NCBI GenBank assembly: GCA_023266075.1
Contig: JAHFRX010000025.1
Span: 1-12,728, forward strand
Source of the DNA: Legionellaceae bacterium
GTDB taxonomy: Bacteria > Pseudomonadota > Gammaproteobacteria > Legionellales > Legionellaceae
Direction of reading: 5' to 3'
Length of the DNA: 12,728 nucleotides
This document shows, in pieces, positions 1-7,839 of the stretch. Each line of letters starts with the position of its first letter. Positions within the stretch are counted from its first letter, which is position 1. The position numbers were made by a program, and so were the translations under genes. The notes beneath the pieces are model-generated. The model was not told the DNA's origin, made no database searches, and saw only the letters and a list, made by a program, of their open reading frames with translations.

Positions 1-1468
1 GTGCGCCAATGGTGAGCTCAGCCAGATCACGAAAAATAGCGCTTTGGTCGGTTACTTTTTGTTTTTGGCGTTGTTGAATAACACGTGACTCACCAAAAAA
101 CTGTGACTCGACCATGATCGAAAGGTTCGAGTCTAACAGCTCACTACCCATATTCATGGGCGTTATTAAAAGATTGATAGGATCCTGATGTTGCAAAAAA
201 TCATCCCAAGAAACATGTACCTTGGGTTCAATATGTGATTGTTTTAACAGCTCTAAAAATACTTCACGACGACCTGAGCTTTCAACACTCAATAAAAATC
301 GTTTATGGGGTGTTTTAAGATGGTCTTTTAAATGCTGAAAAGGCTCTTTTGATTGTCTTAAAATGGGAAGAGGGATCGCCGCTGCAGTATGAAAATTAAC
401 AGCGCCTTTTTTCTCACTGTTTTCATGTAGAAATTGCACTTGCTGATGCGTATTGAGTAATTGTAAAAAAAGTTCGGGCGGTATAAAAATCTTTTCAGGT
501 GATAATAAAGGACGACATCTATCATGACGATATTCATTGAAACGTATGTTGACTTCTTTGTAAAAGCGATCGACTTCGATACGCACATCGTCAATCCGGC
601 ACAACGTTGTGCTAGCCGGTAAAAAATCAAAAATTGTTGCTGCCTGCTCAAAAAAGAGGGGTAAGTAATATTCAATACCATTGGGATATTGACCATCACT
701 CACACTGGTATAAATTGAACAAGCGCTCGGATTTCCTGAAAATTCCTCACGAAACATTTTCCTAAACTGTGTGATACTGGTTTCATTCAGCGGAAATTCA
801 CGTGCTGGTAAAATATAAATTTGTGATATTTTTTCAATAGTGCGCTGTGTTTCCGTATCAAAGCGTCTTAGACTGTCAATGCAATTGTCAAAACACTCTA
901 TGCGAAATGGTGAGTCATGCCCCATCGGAAATAAGTCGATCATTCCACCGCGAATAGCGAATTCACCATGCTCAAGAACTTGATTGACTGCACGATAACC
1001 TGCATCGATAAGATCTTTTCGAAAGAGCTCAAAATCAAGGCGCTGCCCTTGTTTCAGCAAGAGTACATGTTGTGTTAAAAAAGACTTTGGGCATAGACGA
1101 TGTAGTAAAGTGCTGACGGCAGCAATGACTATTAGTCCTTTTTGTGCCGTTTTGCCTTCGACGTGTTGTTGAAGAAGCGCGTTTAATGTTGAGAGGCGCT
1201 CTGAAATAATATCTTGATGTGGTGAAAAGTGATCGTAAGGCAAGGTTTCCCAATCAGGAAACAGATACAGCGCTTCATGATCATTGAGAAAAAATGCCAA
1301 TTCAGCTTGAAGCTGATATGCAGTGGCATAGTCTTGTGTAATCACAAGCTTTACCCCTGATGTTTCTTGGCAAAATTGAGCTAAAGCAATGGACAAGCTG
1401 CAACCATGCAATTGTCCAAAAACAGTTTTCTTTTGAATATTTTGAGGTAGCGAAAAGACAGCTTGCAC
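1..1468 (-). CDS. mfd: Transcription-repair coupling factor Mfd, N-terminal part (3' end outside window)
   Basis: Mfd is a DNA translocase that removes RNA polymerase stalled at lesions and recruits UvrA for nucleotide excision repair. The frame is open for 489 codons and runs off the left edge; E. coli Mfd has about 1150 residues, so the UvrB-like module and following linker are here, while the RNA polymerase-binding and helicase motor domains lie outside. Recognisable stretches are FPDWETLPYDHFSPHQDIIS (about 70-89), EHGEFAIRGGMIDLFPMG (166-183) and RDLAELTIGA at the edge. R173, R189 and F193 align with E. coli residues reported to contact UvrA (R165, R181, F185, from memory). The start is GTG: the codon before it is the acnA stop in the same frame, and the first in-frame ATG comes only near residue 166. 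AAGGA at 1480-1484 is a possible ribosome site with an 11-nt gap. No own promoter is seen, so expression with acnA is likely. Confidence 0.95.
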   Translation of the reverse strand, partial: MQAVFSLPQNIQKKTVFGQLHGCSLSIALAQFCQETSGVKLVITQDYATAYQLQAELAFFLNDHEALYLFPDWETLPYDHFSPHQDIISERLSTLNALLQQHVEGKTAQKGLIVIAAVSTLLHRLCPKSFLTQHVLLLKQGQRLDFELFRKDLIDAGYRAVNQVLEHGEFAIRGGMIDLFPMGHDSPFRIECFDNCIDSLRRFDTETQRTIEKISQIYILPAREFPLNETSITQFRKMFREEFSGNPSACSIYTSVSDGQYPNGIEYYLPLFFEQAATIFDFLPASTTLCRIDDVRIEVDRFYKEVNIRFNEYRHDRCRPLLSPEKIFIPPELFLQLLNTHQQVQFLHENSEKKGAVNFHTAAAIPLPILRQSKEPFQHLKDHLKTPHKRFLLSVESSGRREVFLELLKQSHIEPKVHVSWDDFLQHQDPINLLITPMNMGSELLDSNLSIMVESQFFGESRVIQQRQKQKVTDQSAIFRDLAELTIGA

Positions 1469-4141
1469 TTATTTCATATTCCTTAACACATATTGCAGAA
1501 TACCACCATGTCGATAGTATTCGAGCTCGTTTGCGGTATCAATGCGACAAATGAGCGGAACCGTTGTCGTTGTACCATCATCTCGCTCAATGATTGCATT
1601 TAAAATCGCTCCTGCTGCGAGTTTATCGTCTACTACGATACTGATGCGTTCACTGCCCGTCAAATTTAAAGTTTTCCGTGTTGTTCCTGACTCAAATTGG
1701 AAAGGTAATACGCCCATCCCAATTAAATTTGAACGGTGAATACGCTCAAAGCTTTGCGTAATCACCGCTTTTACGCCTAATAAAGTCGTGCCTTTAGCGG
1801 CCCAATCACGTGAGGAGCCAGTTCCGTATTCTTCACCTGCAATAATGACCAGCGTTTGTGCATCAGCTTGATAGCGCATCGCTGCATCATAAATTGACAT
1901 CACTTCATTGGTTGGCACAAAACGTGTGACACCACCTTCGATATCTGGCGTCATTTCATTTTTAATACGGATGTTGGCAAAAGTACCACGCATCATCACT
2001 TCATGATTCCCACGACGTGAACCGTACGAGTTAAAATCTTTTACCTCAACGCCTTTAGATTTTAAATATAATCCTGCAGGTGAGTTCGGTTTAATGGCGC
2101 CTGCAGGAGAGATATGATCTGTCGTAATTGAGTCTCCAAGTAATGCTAAGATATATGCTTTTTCAATGGGTTGAATGGGTTTAGGCGTAGCACTTAAACT
2201 TTTGAAAAAAGGTGGGTGTTGGATATAGGTAGAATCCTCATCCCAAGCATACGTTTGACCGCCTCCTGTATGGATGGCCTGCCAATCTGCATCACCTTTA
2301 AAGACATCGCTATATTCTTTACGAAACATATTACTGGTAACGTTTTCTACAGCCTCTGCAATTTCTTTTTGACTCGGCCAAATATCTTTTAAATAAACGG
2401 GTTGGTTGTTTTTATCGGTGCCAATCGGCGCTTTACTTAAATCAATGCAAACTGTTCCAGTCAATGCATAAGCAACAACGAGTGGTGGAGAGGCAAGCCA
2501 ATTTGCTCTAACTTGTGGGTGTACACGCCCCTCAAAATTGCGGTTACCTGAGAGGACCGAGCAGACGACAAGATCATTATCAGTGATACAATCTGCAATT
2601 GGTTCTGGTAATGGTCCAGAATTGCCAATACATGTGGTACATCCATAACCCACTAAATCAAAGCCTAATTGATCAAGATAAGTCTGTAAGCCTGCGTGTT
2701 TTAAATAGTCGGTTACAACTTTTGAGCCAGGTGCAAGAGATGACTTTACCCATGGCTGTCGTGTTAATCCTTTTTCCACCGCTTTTTTGGCAAGTAAGCC
2801 TGCAGCCATGAGTACACTTGGATTTGACGTATTTGTACAGCTCGTAATAGCGGCAATCACGACATCACCATGATGCAATTTGAAATCTTTGGATGACACA
2901 TTAAAGGCTGTTGTTTTCTCATTTCCTTTATGCGATTGTTTAAGAAACGTATCGAACTCTTGTGGAAGCGTCGTGAGATTCACTTTATCTTGTGGACGTT
3001 TAGGTCCTGCAAGCGAGGGTTCAACTGTGGATAAGTCGAGTGACACAGCATCTGTAAAGATAGGATCTGAAGCCGTTTCGTCATACCATAAGCCCTGTGC
3101 TTTAGAATACATCTCTACCAGTTTAATGGTGTGATCATCACGTCCGGTTAAGCGTAAGTAACGTAGTGTCTCAGCATCAGTAGGGAAGAAACCGCATGTT
3201 GCACCGTACTCAGGCGCCATATTGGAAATCGTTGCGCGATCGGCCAAAGTAAGCTCAGCAAGGCCTGGTCCATAAAATTCAACAAATTTACCGACGACGC
3301 CTTTTTTACGAAGGATTTGTGTCACGGTAAGTACAAGATCAGTCGCCGTAATCCCTTCATTGAGTTTGCCGGTGAGCTTAAAACCAACCACTTCAGGAAT
3401 CAGCATGGAGACGGGTTGCCCAAGCATTGCAGCCTCTGCTTCAATACCGCCTACACCCCAACCTAAAACGCCCAAGCCATTCACCATGGTGGTATGCGAA
3501 TCAGTTCCCACTAACGTATCAGGATAAGCGTATGTTTTACCGTCATCATCACTATGCCAGACGGTTTTTGCCAGATACTCTAAGTTCACTTGGTGACAAA
3601 TACCCGTGCCTGGTGGAACAACGTGGAAATTTACAAATGCTTTTTGTCCCCAGCGTAAGAATTCATAACGCTCTTTATTACGTTGCATTTCAATGGCTGT
3701 GTTTTCACGCATGGCATCGGGCGTCGCAAATTTATCAACCATGATGGAATGGTCAATGACCAAGTCAACCGGTGACAGTGGAGAAATTTTTCCAGGATCT
3801 CCGTTCATTTGGACAATCGCATCACGCATTGCGGCAAGATCAACCACAGCAGGAACGCCGGTAAAATCTTGCATAAGAACGCGCGCAGGTCGATATGCAA
3901 TCTCATGTGTTGATTTTCGTGTTTTTGTCCAATGGGCAAGTGCTTTAATATCTTCGATGGTTACTGTTTTTCCATCTTCAAAACGCAGTAAATTTTCAAA
4001 TAATACTTTAAGCGAATAGGGGAGTTGCGAAAGTCCCTGAAAATGTGTTTGCTCAGCACTTTTGAGACTATAGTAATGGTAAATTTTATCTTCAATTTTC
4101 AGTGTCTGTAACGTTGCATAAGTATCTTGGCCAACTTTCAT
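1469..4141 (-). CDS. acnA: Aconitate hydratase A (aconitase), 890 aa
   Basis: Cytoplasmic [4Fe-4S] enzyme that interconverts citrate and isocitrate in the TCA cycle. Length equals the E. coli AcnA/IRP1-type family (about 890 aa). Cluster ligands are visible as Cys435 in SCTNTSNPS, and Cys501 and Cys504 in GYGCTTCIGNSGPL. The substrate-binding motif VGTDSHTTMVNGLG lies at about 211-224, SGNRNFEGRVHPQ at 531-543, and the swivel domain motif GEEYGTGSSRDWAAKGT at 769-785. The ATG is preceded by AAAGGGG (4148-4154) with a 6-nt gap. The 91-bp gap from parE contains a weak promoter candidate (TTGAGC at 4183-4188, TATAAA at 4162-4167, only 15 nt between), so acnA may have its own start as well as reading from parE. 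The gene ends one codon before mfd. Iron-sulfur chemistry and oxidative-stress stability are family knowledge; no regulator site is evident here. Confidence 0.97.
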   Translation of the reverse strand: MKVGQDTYATLQTLKIEDKIYHYYSLKSAEQTHFQGLSQLPYSLKVLFENLLRFEDGKTVTIEDIKALAHWTKTRKSTHEIAYRPARVLMQDFTGVPAVVDLAAMRDAIVQMNGDPGKISPLSPVDLVIDHSIMVDKFATPDAMRENTAIEMQRNKERYEFLRWGQKAFVNFHVVPPGTGICHQVNLEYLAKTVWHSDDDGKTYAYPDTLVGTDSHTTMVNGLGVLGWGVGGIEAEAAMLGQPVSMLIPEVVGFKLTGKLNEGITATDLVLTVTQILRKKGVVGKFVEFYGPGLAELTLADRATISNMAPEYGATCGFFPTDAETLRYLRLTGRDDHTIKLVEMYSKAQGLWYDETASDPIFTDAVSLDLSTVEPSLAGPKRPQDKVNLTTLPQEFDTFLKQSHKGNEKTTAFNVSSKDFKLHHGDVVIAAITSCTNTSNPSVLMAAGLLAKKAVEKGLTRQPWVKSSLAPGSKVVTDYLKHAGLQTYLDQLGFDLVGYGCTTCIGNSGPLPEPIADCITDNDLVVCSVLSGNRNFEGRVHPQVRANWLASPPLVVAYALTGTVCIDLSKAPIGTDKNNQPVYLKDIWPSQKEIAEAVENVTSNMFRKEYSDVFKGDADWQAIHTGGGQTYAWDEDSTYIQHPPFFKSLSATPKPIQPIEKAYILALLGDSITTDHISPAGAIKPNSPAGLYLKSKGVEVKDFNSYGSRRGNHEVMMRGTFANIRIKNEMTPDIEGGVTRFVPTNEVMSIYDAAMRYQADAQTLVIIAGEEYGTGSSRDWAAKGTTLLGVKAVITQSFERIHRSNLIGMGVLPFQFESGTTRKTLNLTGSERISIVVDDKLAAGAILNAIIERDDGTTTTVPLICRIDTANELEYYRHGGILQYVLRNMK

Positions 4142-4203
4142 TTTTAGCCCCTTTAAAGTGCTTTATAAAAAACGAAATGATAGCTCAAAATCGTTACTTT
4201 TTC

Positions 4204-4221
4204 TACGTCATGATTGACATA
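4204..4221. repeat. Inverted repeat in the parE-acnA gap
   Basis: TACGTCATGATTGACATA can fold as seven pairs (one G-U when read as minus-strand RNA) around a 4-nt loop. It lies just after the parE stop and upstream of the acnA start. It is not followed by a U-run in either direction, so it is not a convincing intrinsic terminator. It could be a weak RNA hairpin, an operator upstream of acnA, or chance. Confidence 0.3.
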
Positions 4222-4232
4222 AAGCGTGATAT

Positions 4233-6113
4233 TTAAATGTGAGCAAGATTACCTTTCAACTCAAGCCAGGCCTTTCTGTCTTGCGCACGTTTTTTGGCAA
4301 GTAGCATATCCATGATGCGCATGCAATGTACTTCATCTTCGAGTGTTAATTGTATAAGGCGGCGCGTGTTTGGGTCCATGGTGGTTTCGCGCAATTGAAT
4401 CGGGTTCATTTCACCTAACCCCTTGAATCGTTGGACATTGATTTTTCCTTTGCTGGTGCTGGAAAGCGTTGTGACCAGCGTATTTTTTTCTTCATCATCC
4501 AGAGCATAGTGCACGATTTTACCGGCGTCAATTCGGTATAATGGCGGCATAGCAACATAAACATGTCCAGCCTGGATGAGACATTTAAAGTGACGCAAAA
4601 ATAAAGCACACAAAAGCGTGGCAATATGCGCACCATCTGAATCTGCATCAGCAAGAATGCAGATCTTTCCATAGCGCAATCCACTCAAATCCTCAATACC
4701 AGGATCTACGCCAAGAGCGACCGAAATATCATGAATTTCTTGAGAGGCGAGGACTTGAGACGAATCCACTTCCCAAGAATTGAGGATTTTTCCACGCAGA
4801 GGAAGAATCGCTTGAAATTCTTTGTTACGCGCTTGTTTTGCTGAGCCACCAGCAGAATCACCTTCTACGAGAAAAAGCTCAGATTGATTAATATCAAGCT
4901 GCGTACAATCGGCAAGTTTACCAGGTAAAGCAGGGCCTTGATGGATACGTTTACGTGCAACTTGTTTGGATTGACGTAATCGCTTTTGTGCACGTTCAAT
5001 CACCATTGATGCAATTTGTTCACCATGGGTGCGGTGTTGATTTAACCACAATGCAAATGCATCTTTACAAGCGAGGCTTACAAAAGACGCCATAGAACGT
5101 GAACTTAAACGCTCTTTCGTTTGGCCTGCAAACTGAGGTTCTTTCATTTTCACTGACAAGACGTACTGACAAGGCTCCCAAAGATCATCTGCACTTAATT
5201 TCACCCCGCGTGGCAGAAGATTTCGTAACTCACAAAACTCAGACAATGCTTCAAATAGCCCGGCGCGTAATCCATTAACGTGTGTTCCACCCTGAATCGT
5301 GGGGATAAGATTCACATAGCTTTCAGTGAGCACCGGCGGGCTATTCGGTGTCCATGCCAGCGCCCATTCGACAGTCGCATCGTCAGTTTTAAACGCTCCC
5401 ATCAATGGCTCATCAGGAAAGTATTCTTCTGTTAAGGATTGGCGAATATAATCAACTAAACCGTTTTCATAGCACCAATGCAATGTTTCATTGGCAATTT
5501 TATTGACGTATGTCATCGATAGTCCAGGACATAAGACCGATTTAGCACGTAAAAGATGTATCAATGATTTTGTGGCAATTTTCGTGCTGTCAAAATAATG
5601 TGCATTTGGCCAAAAGCGAATGACTGTACCGGTATCGCGTTTTTTTGTGGTTCCTGTTTCATGTAATTCAGTGACTTTTGCACCTTGCTTAAAAGCCATG
5701 TGATAAATGATCCCGTCACGTTTAATTGTCACATCAAGATGATCGGATAATGCATTGACAACAGAAACACCCACACCGTGTAATCCACCTGAAAAAGTAT
5801 AATTTTTATCAGAAAATTTAGCACCCGCATGAAGACGAGTCATGATAACTTCGACACCACTTAAACCTAATTGAGGATGCTCATCAATCGGCATACCTCG
5901 TCCATTATCTTCTACTTCAACTGAGCCATCTTCATGCAAGGTTACAGTGACGTGGGTTGCATATCCTGCGAGAACCTCATCAACTCCATTATCGATCACT
6001 TCTTGAGCAAGATGATTGGGTTTTGTTGTATCAGTGTACATTCCTGGTCGGCGTTGCACAGGCTCTAAACCACTCAATACTTCGATTGCCTCTGCTGTAT
6101 ATGTTTGTGTCAT
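4233..6113 (-). CDS. parE: DNA topoisomerase IV subunit B (ParE), 626 aa
   Basis: ATPase subunit of topoisomerase IV, which with ParC unlinks daughter chromosomes. Numbering is from the chosen ATG. The GHKL ATPase domain comes first, with E38 (general base) and N42 in QEVIDNGVDE, DNGRGMP at about 69-75 and SGGLHGVGVSVVNALS at about 108-123. The transducer domain follows. The TOPRIM domain has EGDSAGGSA from E418 and the metal-binding DADSDG (D489, D491, D493); QRFKGLGEMNP and MDMLLAKKRAQDRKAWL close the protein. The motifs and the nearly E. coli ParE length (630 aa) favour ParE over the longer GyrB. An in-frame GTG at 6131 would add six residues, but the ATG gives MTQTYTAEAIEVL, matching E. 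coli MTQTYNADAIEVL, and is preferred. Neither start has a strong Shine-Dalgarno. parE is divergent from the methyltransferase gene and upstream of acnA; parC is not in the window. Confidence 0.96.
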   Translation of the reverse strand: MTQTYTAEAIEVLSGLEPVQRRPGMYTDTTKPNHLAQEVIDNGVDEVLAGYATHVTVTLHEDGSVEVEDNGRGMPIDEHPQLGLSGVEVIMTRLHAGAKFSDKNYTFSGGLHGVGVSVVNALSDHLDVTIKRDGIIYHMAFKQGAKVTELHETGTTKKRDTGTVIRFWPNAHYFDSTKIATKSLIHLLRAKSVLCPGLSMTYVNKIANETLHWCYENGLVDYIRQSLTEEYFPDEPLMGAFKTDDATVEWALAWTPNSPPVLTESYVNLIPTIQGGTHVNGLRAGLFEALSEFCELRNLLPRGVKLSADDLWEPCQYVLSVKMKEPQFAGQTKERLSSRSMASFVSLACKDAFALWLNQHRTHGEQIASMVIERAQKRLRQSKQVARKRIHQGPALPGKLADCTQLDINQSELFLVEGDSAGGSAKQARNKEFQAILPLRGKILNSWEVDSSQVLASQEIHDISVALGVDPGIEDLSGLRYGKICILADADSDGAHIATLLCALFLRHFKCLIQAGHVYVAMPPLYRIDAGKIVHYALDDEEKNTLVTTLSSTSKGKINVQRFKGLGEMNPIQLRETTMDPNTRRLIQLTLEDEVHCMRIMDMLLAKKRAQDRKAWLELKGNLAHI

Positions 6114-6159
6114 GCTTGATAAGTTATCCACGCTTTAATCCAATGAGTGTACCATTGCA

Positions 6160-6188
6160 TTGATTGCTCTGGAACAGGATACTGTGAT
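6160..6188 (+). promoter_or_regulatory. Weak sigma-70 promoter candidate for the methyltransferase gene
   Basis: TTGATT (6160-6165) and TGTGAT (6183-6188) are separated by 17 nt, each matching four of six consensus bases. Transcription would begin near 6195 and leave about 30 nt before the TTG at 6225. It would exclude the GTG at 6147 as start. The match is modest and the region is divergent, so this is a suggestion only. Confidence 0.25.
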
Positions 6189-6224
6189 AAAACATACCTA
6201 ATCTCTCTTTGTTTGTGTGTTATC

Positions 6225-6974
6225 TTGAATCTTGACGTACAGCAAAATAAATTTCGCGCACTCAACGATTGGTTTTTGACGCCACAAGGTCAATTTGTGC
6301 AAGAAGCAATAAGCGCTAAAATTCTTGCTGTAAAAGATCGTTTGCGCGGCACAACAATGCTACAACTTGGATCGTGTGGTGAGAATACCTGGTTAAAAGG
6401 TTTATCTTTTCGACGTCAGTGGTTGCTGAGCCCTCGTTTTGAAGACGCTCATGCATCACTCATATCTTCGGTTGAAATGCTCCCTTTTGAGCGAGCAAGC
6501 GTAGATTGTGTCATTGCACCCTTGACCATGGAATTATGCGCACCCGAAAAACGAGTCATTTATGAAATAGATCGAGTTTTAAAACCGATGGGGCACATTA
6601 TTTTTATTGGTATCAATCCGATTAGTCTTTGGGGCTTATTTTTAAAATGTGGGTTTATTGAGCATTTTAGTTCTTTTAAAACAACGCTCACGTCATCACT
6701 CTCTCTAAAGCACGTGATGCTGAATCAAAATTATCGTTTAAATTCATTAGAAACGTTTTGTTATGTGCCACCCGTTAAATCAACGACAGCGCTCTTAAAA
6801 TTACGTTTTTTAAATGAAATAGGAAAAATGATTATTTTAAGCCCCGCTGGATTCTATTGTTTAGTTGTACAAAAATATCAATATGCAACACCTAAACTCG
6901 CAGCATATAAAAAGCAATCACGTATAAGAATTCAAGAGCCGGCTAGCGTCTTTAATCTTTTCCATCGATATTGA
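6225..6974 (+). CDS. YafS-type SAM-dependent methyltransferase (class I fold), start uncertain
   Basis: Predicted cytoplasmic SAM-dependent methyltransferase; its substrate is unknown. The pattern resembles E. coli YafS: motif I region MLQLGSCGENTWL; an acidic/hydrophobic SVDCVIAPLTMEL; then RVIYEIDRVLKPMGHIIFIG followed by INPISLWGL, which parallels the YafS segment RVLIDDGWLVISGFNPISFMGL; then a C-terminal strand FYCLVVQKYQYATPKL. Motif I is weak compared with the classical GxGxG. The frame is open from GTG 6147, but that start would add a cysteine-rich tail of 26 residues not expected in the family. TTG 6225 gives 249 aa, near YafS (about 240); TTG 6213 is also possible. The first in-frame ATG lies within motif I and is too late. 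No Shine-Dalgarno precedes any choice. The 3' end overlaps the ribB end by 43 bp, tail to tail. Confidence 0.75.
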   Translation: MNLDVQQNKFRALNDWFLTPQGQFVQEAISAKILAVKDRLRGTTMLQLGSCGENTWLKGLSFRRQWLLSPRFEDAHASLISSVEMLPFERASVDCVIAPLTMELCAPEKRVIYEIDRVLKPMGHIIFIGINPISLWGLFLKCGFIEHFSSFKTTLTSSLSLKHVMLNQNYRLNSLETFCYVPPVKSTTALLKLRFLNEIGKMIILSPAGFYCLVVQKYQYATPKLAAYKKQSRIRIQEPASVFNLFHRY

Positions 6975-7588
6975 AAAATATCCTCCACGGAGAGCAGGGG
7001 AAGCTGGTGCTCTCTTGCATAATCGGCGAGTTGGGGTAATTTTTTCATGGTGCCATCATTATTCATTAATTCGCATAAAACAGCACTTGGATTAAGACAT
7101 GCGATATTCATGAGATCAATACTGCCTTCAGTATGACCACGTCTTTCTAAGACACCATTCGTTCGTGCTATCAAGGGAAACACGTGCCCTGGTTGACTTA
7201 AATCCTGGATCGTACTTTCTTGATGTATTGCTGTCTGAATAGTCATCCAACGGTCGTGTGCAGATACACCCGTGGTAATTCCTTTCTTGGCTTCAATTGA
7301 AATGGTGAAAGCCGTTTGATATGGGCTAGTATTTTTAAGCACCATCGGTGCTAGTGAAAGACGATCTGCTTTTTCTTCTGTTAAACATAAGCAAATGATT
7401 CCGCTGCAATCTTGAATCAGTTGATTAACGTCTTCAATAGAGATCTTTTCAGCAGAAAAGATTAAATCGCCTTCATTTTCCCGATCTTCGTCATCCACTA
7501 AAACAATGCCTTTTCCGGCATGTAATGCATGACAAGCTGATTCCACGCGTTTTGCGTAAGTGTGTCCGAATAATTCTAAATATGACAT
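6932..7588 (-). CDS. ribB: 3,4-dihydroxy-2-butanone 4-phosphate synthase, 218 aa
   Basis: Converts ribulose 5-phosphate to formate and 3,4-dihydroxy-2-butanone 4-phosphate, the four-carbon precursor of riboflavin. The protein is a stand-alone RibB (E. coli RibB is 217 aa), with no GTP cyclohydrolase II domain fused as in RibBA. Active-site motifs are DDEDRENEGD (about 32-41), binding Mg2+ and substrate; GITTGVSAHDR (103-113); and ARTNGVLERRGHTEGSIDL (141-159). The ATG has GAGGA at 7596-7600 with a 7-nt gap. Immediately upstream lie an FMN riboswitch and a hairpin covering this ribosome site, so flavin feedback at translation is the likely control. The last 14 codons lie in the convergent overlap with the methyltransferase gene, in a tail that is poorly conserved in the family. 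Confidence 0.97.
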   Translation of the reverse strand: MSYLELFGHTYAKRVESACHALHAGKGIVLVDDEDRENEGDLIFSAEKISIEDVNQLIQDCSGIICLCLTEEKADRLSLAPMVLKNTSPYQTAFTISIEAKKGITTGVSAHDRWMTIQTAIHQESTIQDLSQPGHVFPLIARTNGVLERRGHTEGSIDLMNIACLNPSAVLCELMNNDGTMKKLPQLADYAREHQLPLLSVEDIFQYRWKRLKTLAGS

Positions 7589-7589
7589 T

Positions 7590-7618
7590 CCTATATCCTC
7601 AATTCAAATGGACATAGG
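7590..7618 (-). promoter_or_regulatory. Shine-Dalgarno-sequestering hairpin before ribB (expression platform)
   Basis: In the transcript CCUAUGUCC (7618 to 7610) pairs with GGAUAUAGG (7598 to 7590) over nine consecutive pairs including one G-U, with an 11-nt loop. The second arm contains most of the GAGGA ribosome site and ends one base before the ATG. No GC-rich hairpin with a U-run lies between the riboswitch and ribB, so translational rather than transcriptional control is inferred. Confidence 0.65.
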
Positions 7619-7663
7619 GCGACAAAAACAGCGTTTGGCTCATAAACCTAGACTGATAAATGC

Positions 7664-7780
7664 TTCTTTTATCCGGACTATGACCGTCGGCTCTGGAATC
7701 AAACCAGATCTGCTGACCTCTCCACCAGAAGAGCGCTCGTGGGCTATACCACCGGTGGGGACTTCCACCCCGCCCCGAAG
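7664..7780 (-). promoter_or_regulatory. FMN riboswitch (RFN element) upstream of ribB
   Basis: The minus strand carries the conserved RFN blocks in order: CUUCGGGGCGGGGUGGAAGU, CCCCACCGGUGGUAUAGCCC, ACGAGC, a variable arm CUCU...AGAG, GGUCAGCAGAUCUGG, UUCCAGAGCCGACGGUCAUA and GUCCGGAU. The closing stem is CUUC (7777-7780) with GAAG (7664-7667). FMN binding to this aptamer class lowers expression of riboflavin genes. The aptamer ends 75 nt before the ribB start, leaving room for the sequestering hairpin. Confidence 0.95.
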
Positions 7781-7793
7781 ATTAAGTTGGTGA

Positions 7794-7821
7794 TTTTTAC
7801 AAAATTTTTAAAATAAATCAA
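7794..7821 (-). promoter_or_regulatory. Probable ribB promoter upstream of the riboswitch
   Basis: TTGATT (7816-7821) and TAAAAA (7794-7799) on the minus strand are 16 nt apart in a very AT-rich stretch. The start site would fall just before the first base of the RFN element, where a riboswitch leader should begin. The position between the nrdB stop and the aptamer supports it; the -10 is imperfect. Confidence 0.45.
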
Positions 7822-7839
7822 GCGCATGGATTCAAACAA

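Noticed and set aside
358..1253. Short minus-strand reading frames (358-699, 1035-1253) as separate small genes
   Set aside because: They lie in other frames inside the continuous mfd frame, which shows clear Mfd sequence throughout.
1..1468. mfd as a broken or frameshifted gene
   Set aside because: The frame reads without a stop from GTG 1468 to the window edge; it is simply cut by the window and starts with GTG.
3026..3034. Perfect DnaA box (TTATCCACA on the minus strand) inside acnA
   Set aside because: Single site within coding sequence for an ordinary stretch of aconitase, with no partner sites or promoter; most likely chance.
2599..4019. Plus-strand frames of 70-108 codons opposite acnA
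   Set aside because: Antisense shadows of a strongly conserved gene, with no ribosome site and no recognisable product.
7590..7663. Intrinsic terminator as the riboswitch expression platform
   Set aside because: No GC-rich stem followed by a U-run between the aptamer and ribB; the ribosome-site hairpin explains the region better.
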